A DNA stretch of 64,000 nt from an uncultured bacterium (GTDB taxonomy: Bacteria; Spirochaetota; Leptospiria; Leptospirales; Leptonemataceae): NCBI GenBank assembly GCA_937928085.1, contig CALFVU010000006.1, positions 1-64,000 of the forward strand, written 5' to 3'. Position 1 is the first letter of the stretch, and each line of letters opens with the position of its first letter. A model generated the notes under the pieces. The model saw nothing but the letters and a program-made list of their open reading frames with translations. It was not told the DNA's origin and searched no databases. The position numbers and the translations under genes are program-made. Shown here one piece after another: positions 63,828 to 64,000 of this stretch.

Positions 63828-64000
63828 TTAGGAAATCCATTTAAGTTTTTTTAAATTATCTTGTATATTTCCTTTAAATATTGCAGAGCCGGCAACGATA
63901 ATGTCTGCTCCTGCATCAAGAATTTTTTTTATATTATTTTCAGTTATACCGCCATCTACTTCTATTAATGTTTTTAAATTTTTATTGAGGATCAGTTCTT
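63828..64000 (-). CDS. rpe: Ribulose-phosphate 3-epimerase, C-terminal part (partial at window end)
   Basis: The minus strand reads ...LIEVDGGITENNIKKILDAGADIIVAGSAIFKGN...WIS then TAA. This is the C-terminal end of the TIM-barrel epimerase, with the phosphate-binding DGGI and AGSAIF motifs. The gene begins beyond base 64000. Confidence 0.9.
   Translation of the reverse strand, partial: ELILNKNLKTLIEVDGGITENNIKKILDAGADIIVAGSAIFKGNIQDNLKKLKWIS

Overview
The window is a very AT-rich (roughly 30% G+C or less by eye), densely packed bacterial chromosome segment. Several features point to a spirochaete close to the Leptospirales: the 3' end of a 23S rRNA gene that is followed directly by a terminator with no 5S gene behind it, a TRL-like lipoprotein, relaxed F-F-x-C lipoboxes, a GldA/F/G-DUF4340 transport cluster, FlgM-like and FliG-like flagellar proteins, and several large exported proteins with no obvious relatives elsewhere. 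This placement is inference, because no marker was searched.

Layout. 1-100: 23S rRNA end and terminator. 343-1604: XRE regulator and TRL-like lipoprotein. 2293-6743: four-gene ABC/GldG/DUF4340 operon with an 18-codon leader ORF. 6745-8379: hflX. 8565-14847: nitrous oxide reductase cluster (lipoprotein cytochrome c, clade II nosZ, a NosB-like membrane protein, nosL, nosD, nosF, nosY). In the sequence as given the cytochrome and nosZ each carry a one-base frameshift. 14850-21950: tRNA-Arg, Fur-family regulator, ligA, NupC transporter, diguanylate cyclase, flavin reductase, a broken queD and an intact queC. 33529 down to 21947 (minus strand): a complete [NiFe]-hydrogenase operon, hyaA-hyaB-hyaC-hyaD-hypF-hypC-hypE-hypA-hypB-hypD-hypX. 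33657-44419: GT-C glycosyltransferase-like protein, tpx, tRNA-Pro, thioesterase, cell-wall amidase, an ompA-yidD-lipoprotein-rsmI-flgM-fliG' block, VOC protein and DegT aminotransferase. 44328-51533: a metalloprotease/propeller/barrel protein, metG, a rhodanese-like protein, an SDR and a LysE exporter. 51580-57639: chemotaxis receptor and a photolyase island (phrB, MerR-B12 regulator, FAD oxidoreductase, SRPBCC protein). 57839-64000: nhaA, M15-like peptidase, ispF, DUF4234, NlpC/P60, a large unknown protein and the 3' end of rpe.

Physiology. The hydrogenase small subunit has the six-cysteine pattern of oxygen-tolerant group 1d enzymes, and hypX supplies the oxygen-compatible CO ligand route. 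Together with the nos cluster this implies H2 oxidation linked to O2, and formerly or conditionally to N2O, in a spirochaete. The nos frameshifts leave it open whether N2O respiration is active, phase-variable, decaying or mis-sequenced.

The observations I rate highest are: the nosL/nosD overlap, where one CAT repeat encodes an octahistidine tail in one frame and the signal-peptide core in the other; the paired frameshifts in the cytochrome and nosZ; the O2-tolerant hydrogenase with a non-canonical Tat motif; the nested palindromes between phrB and the B12-type regulator; and a free-standing FliG C-terminal domain beside a FlgM-like protein.
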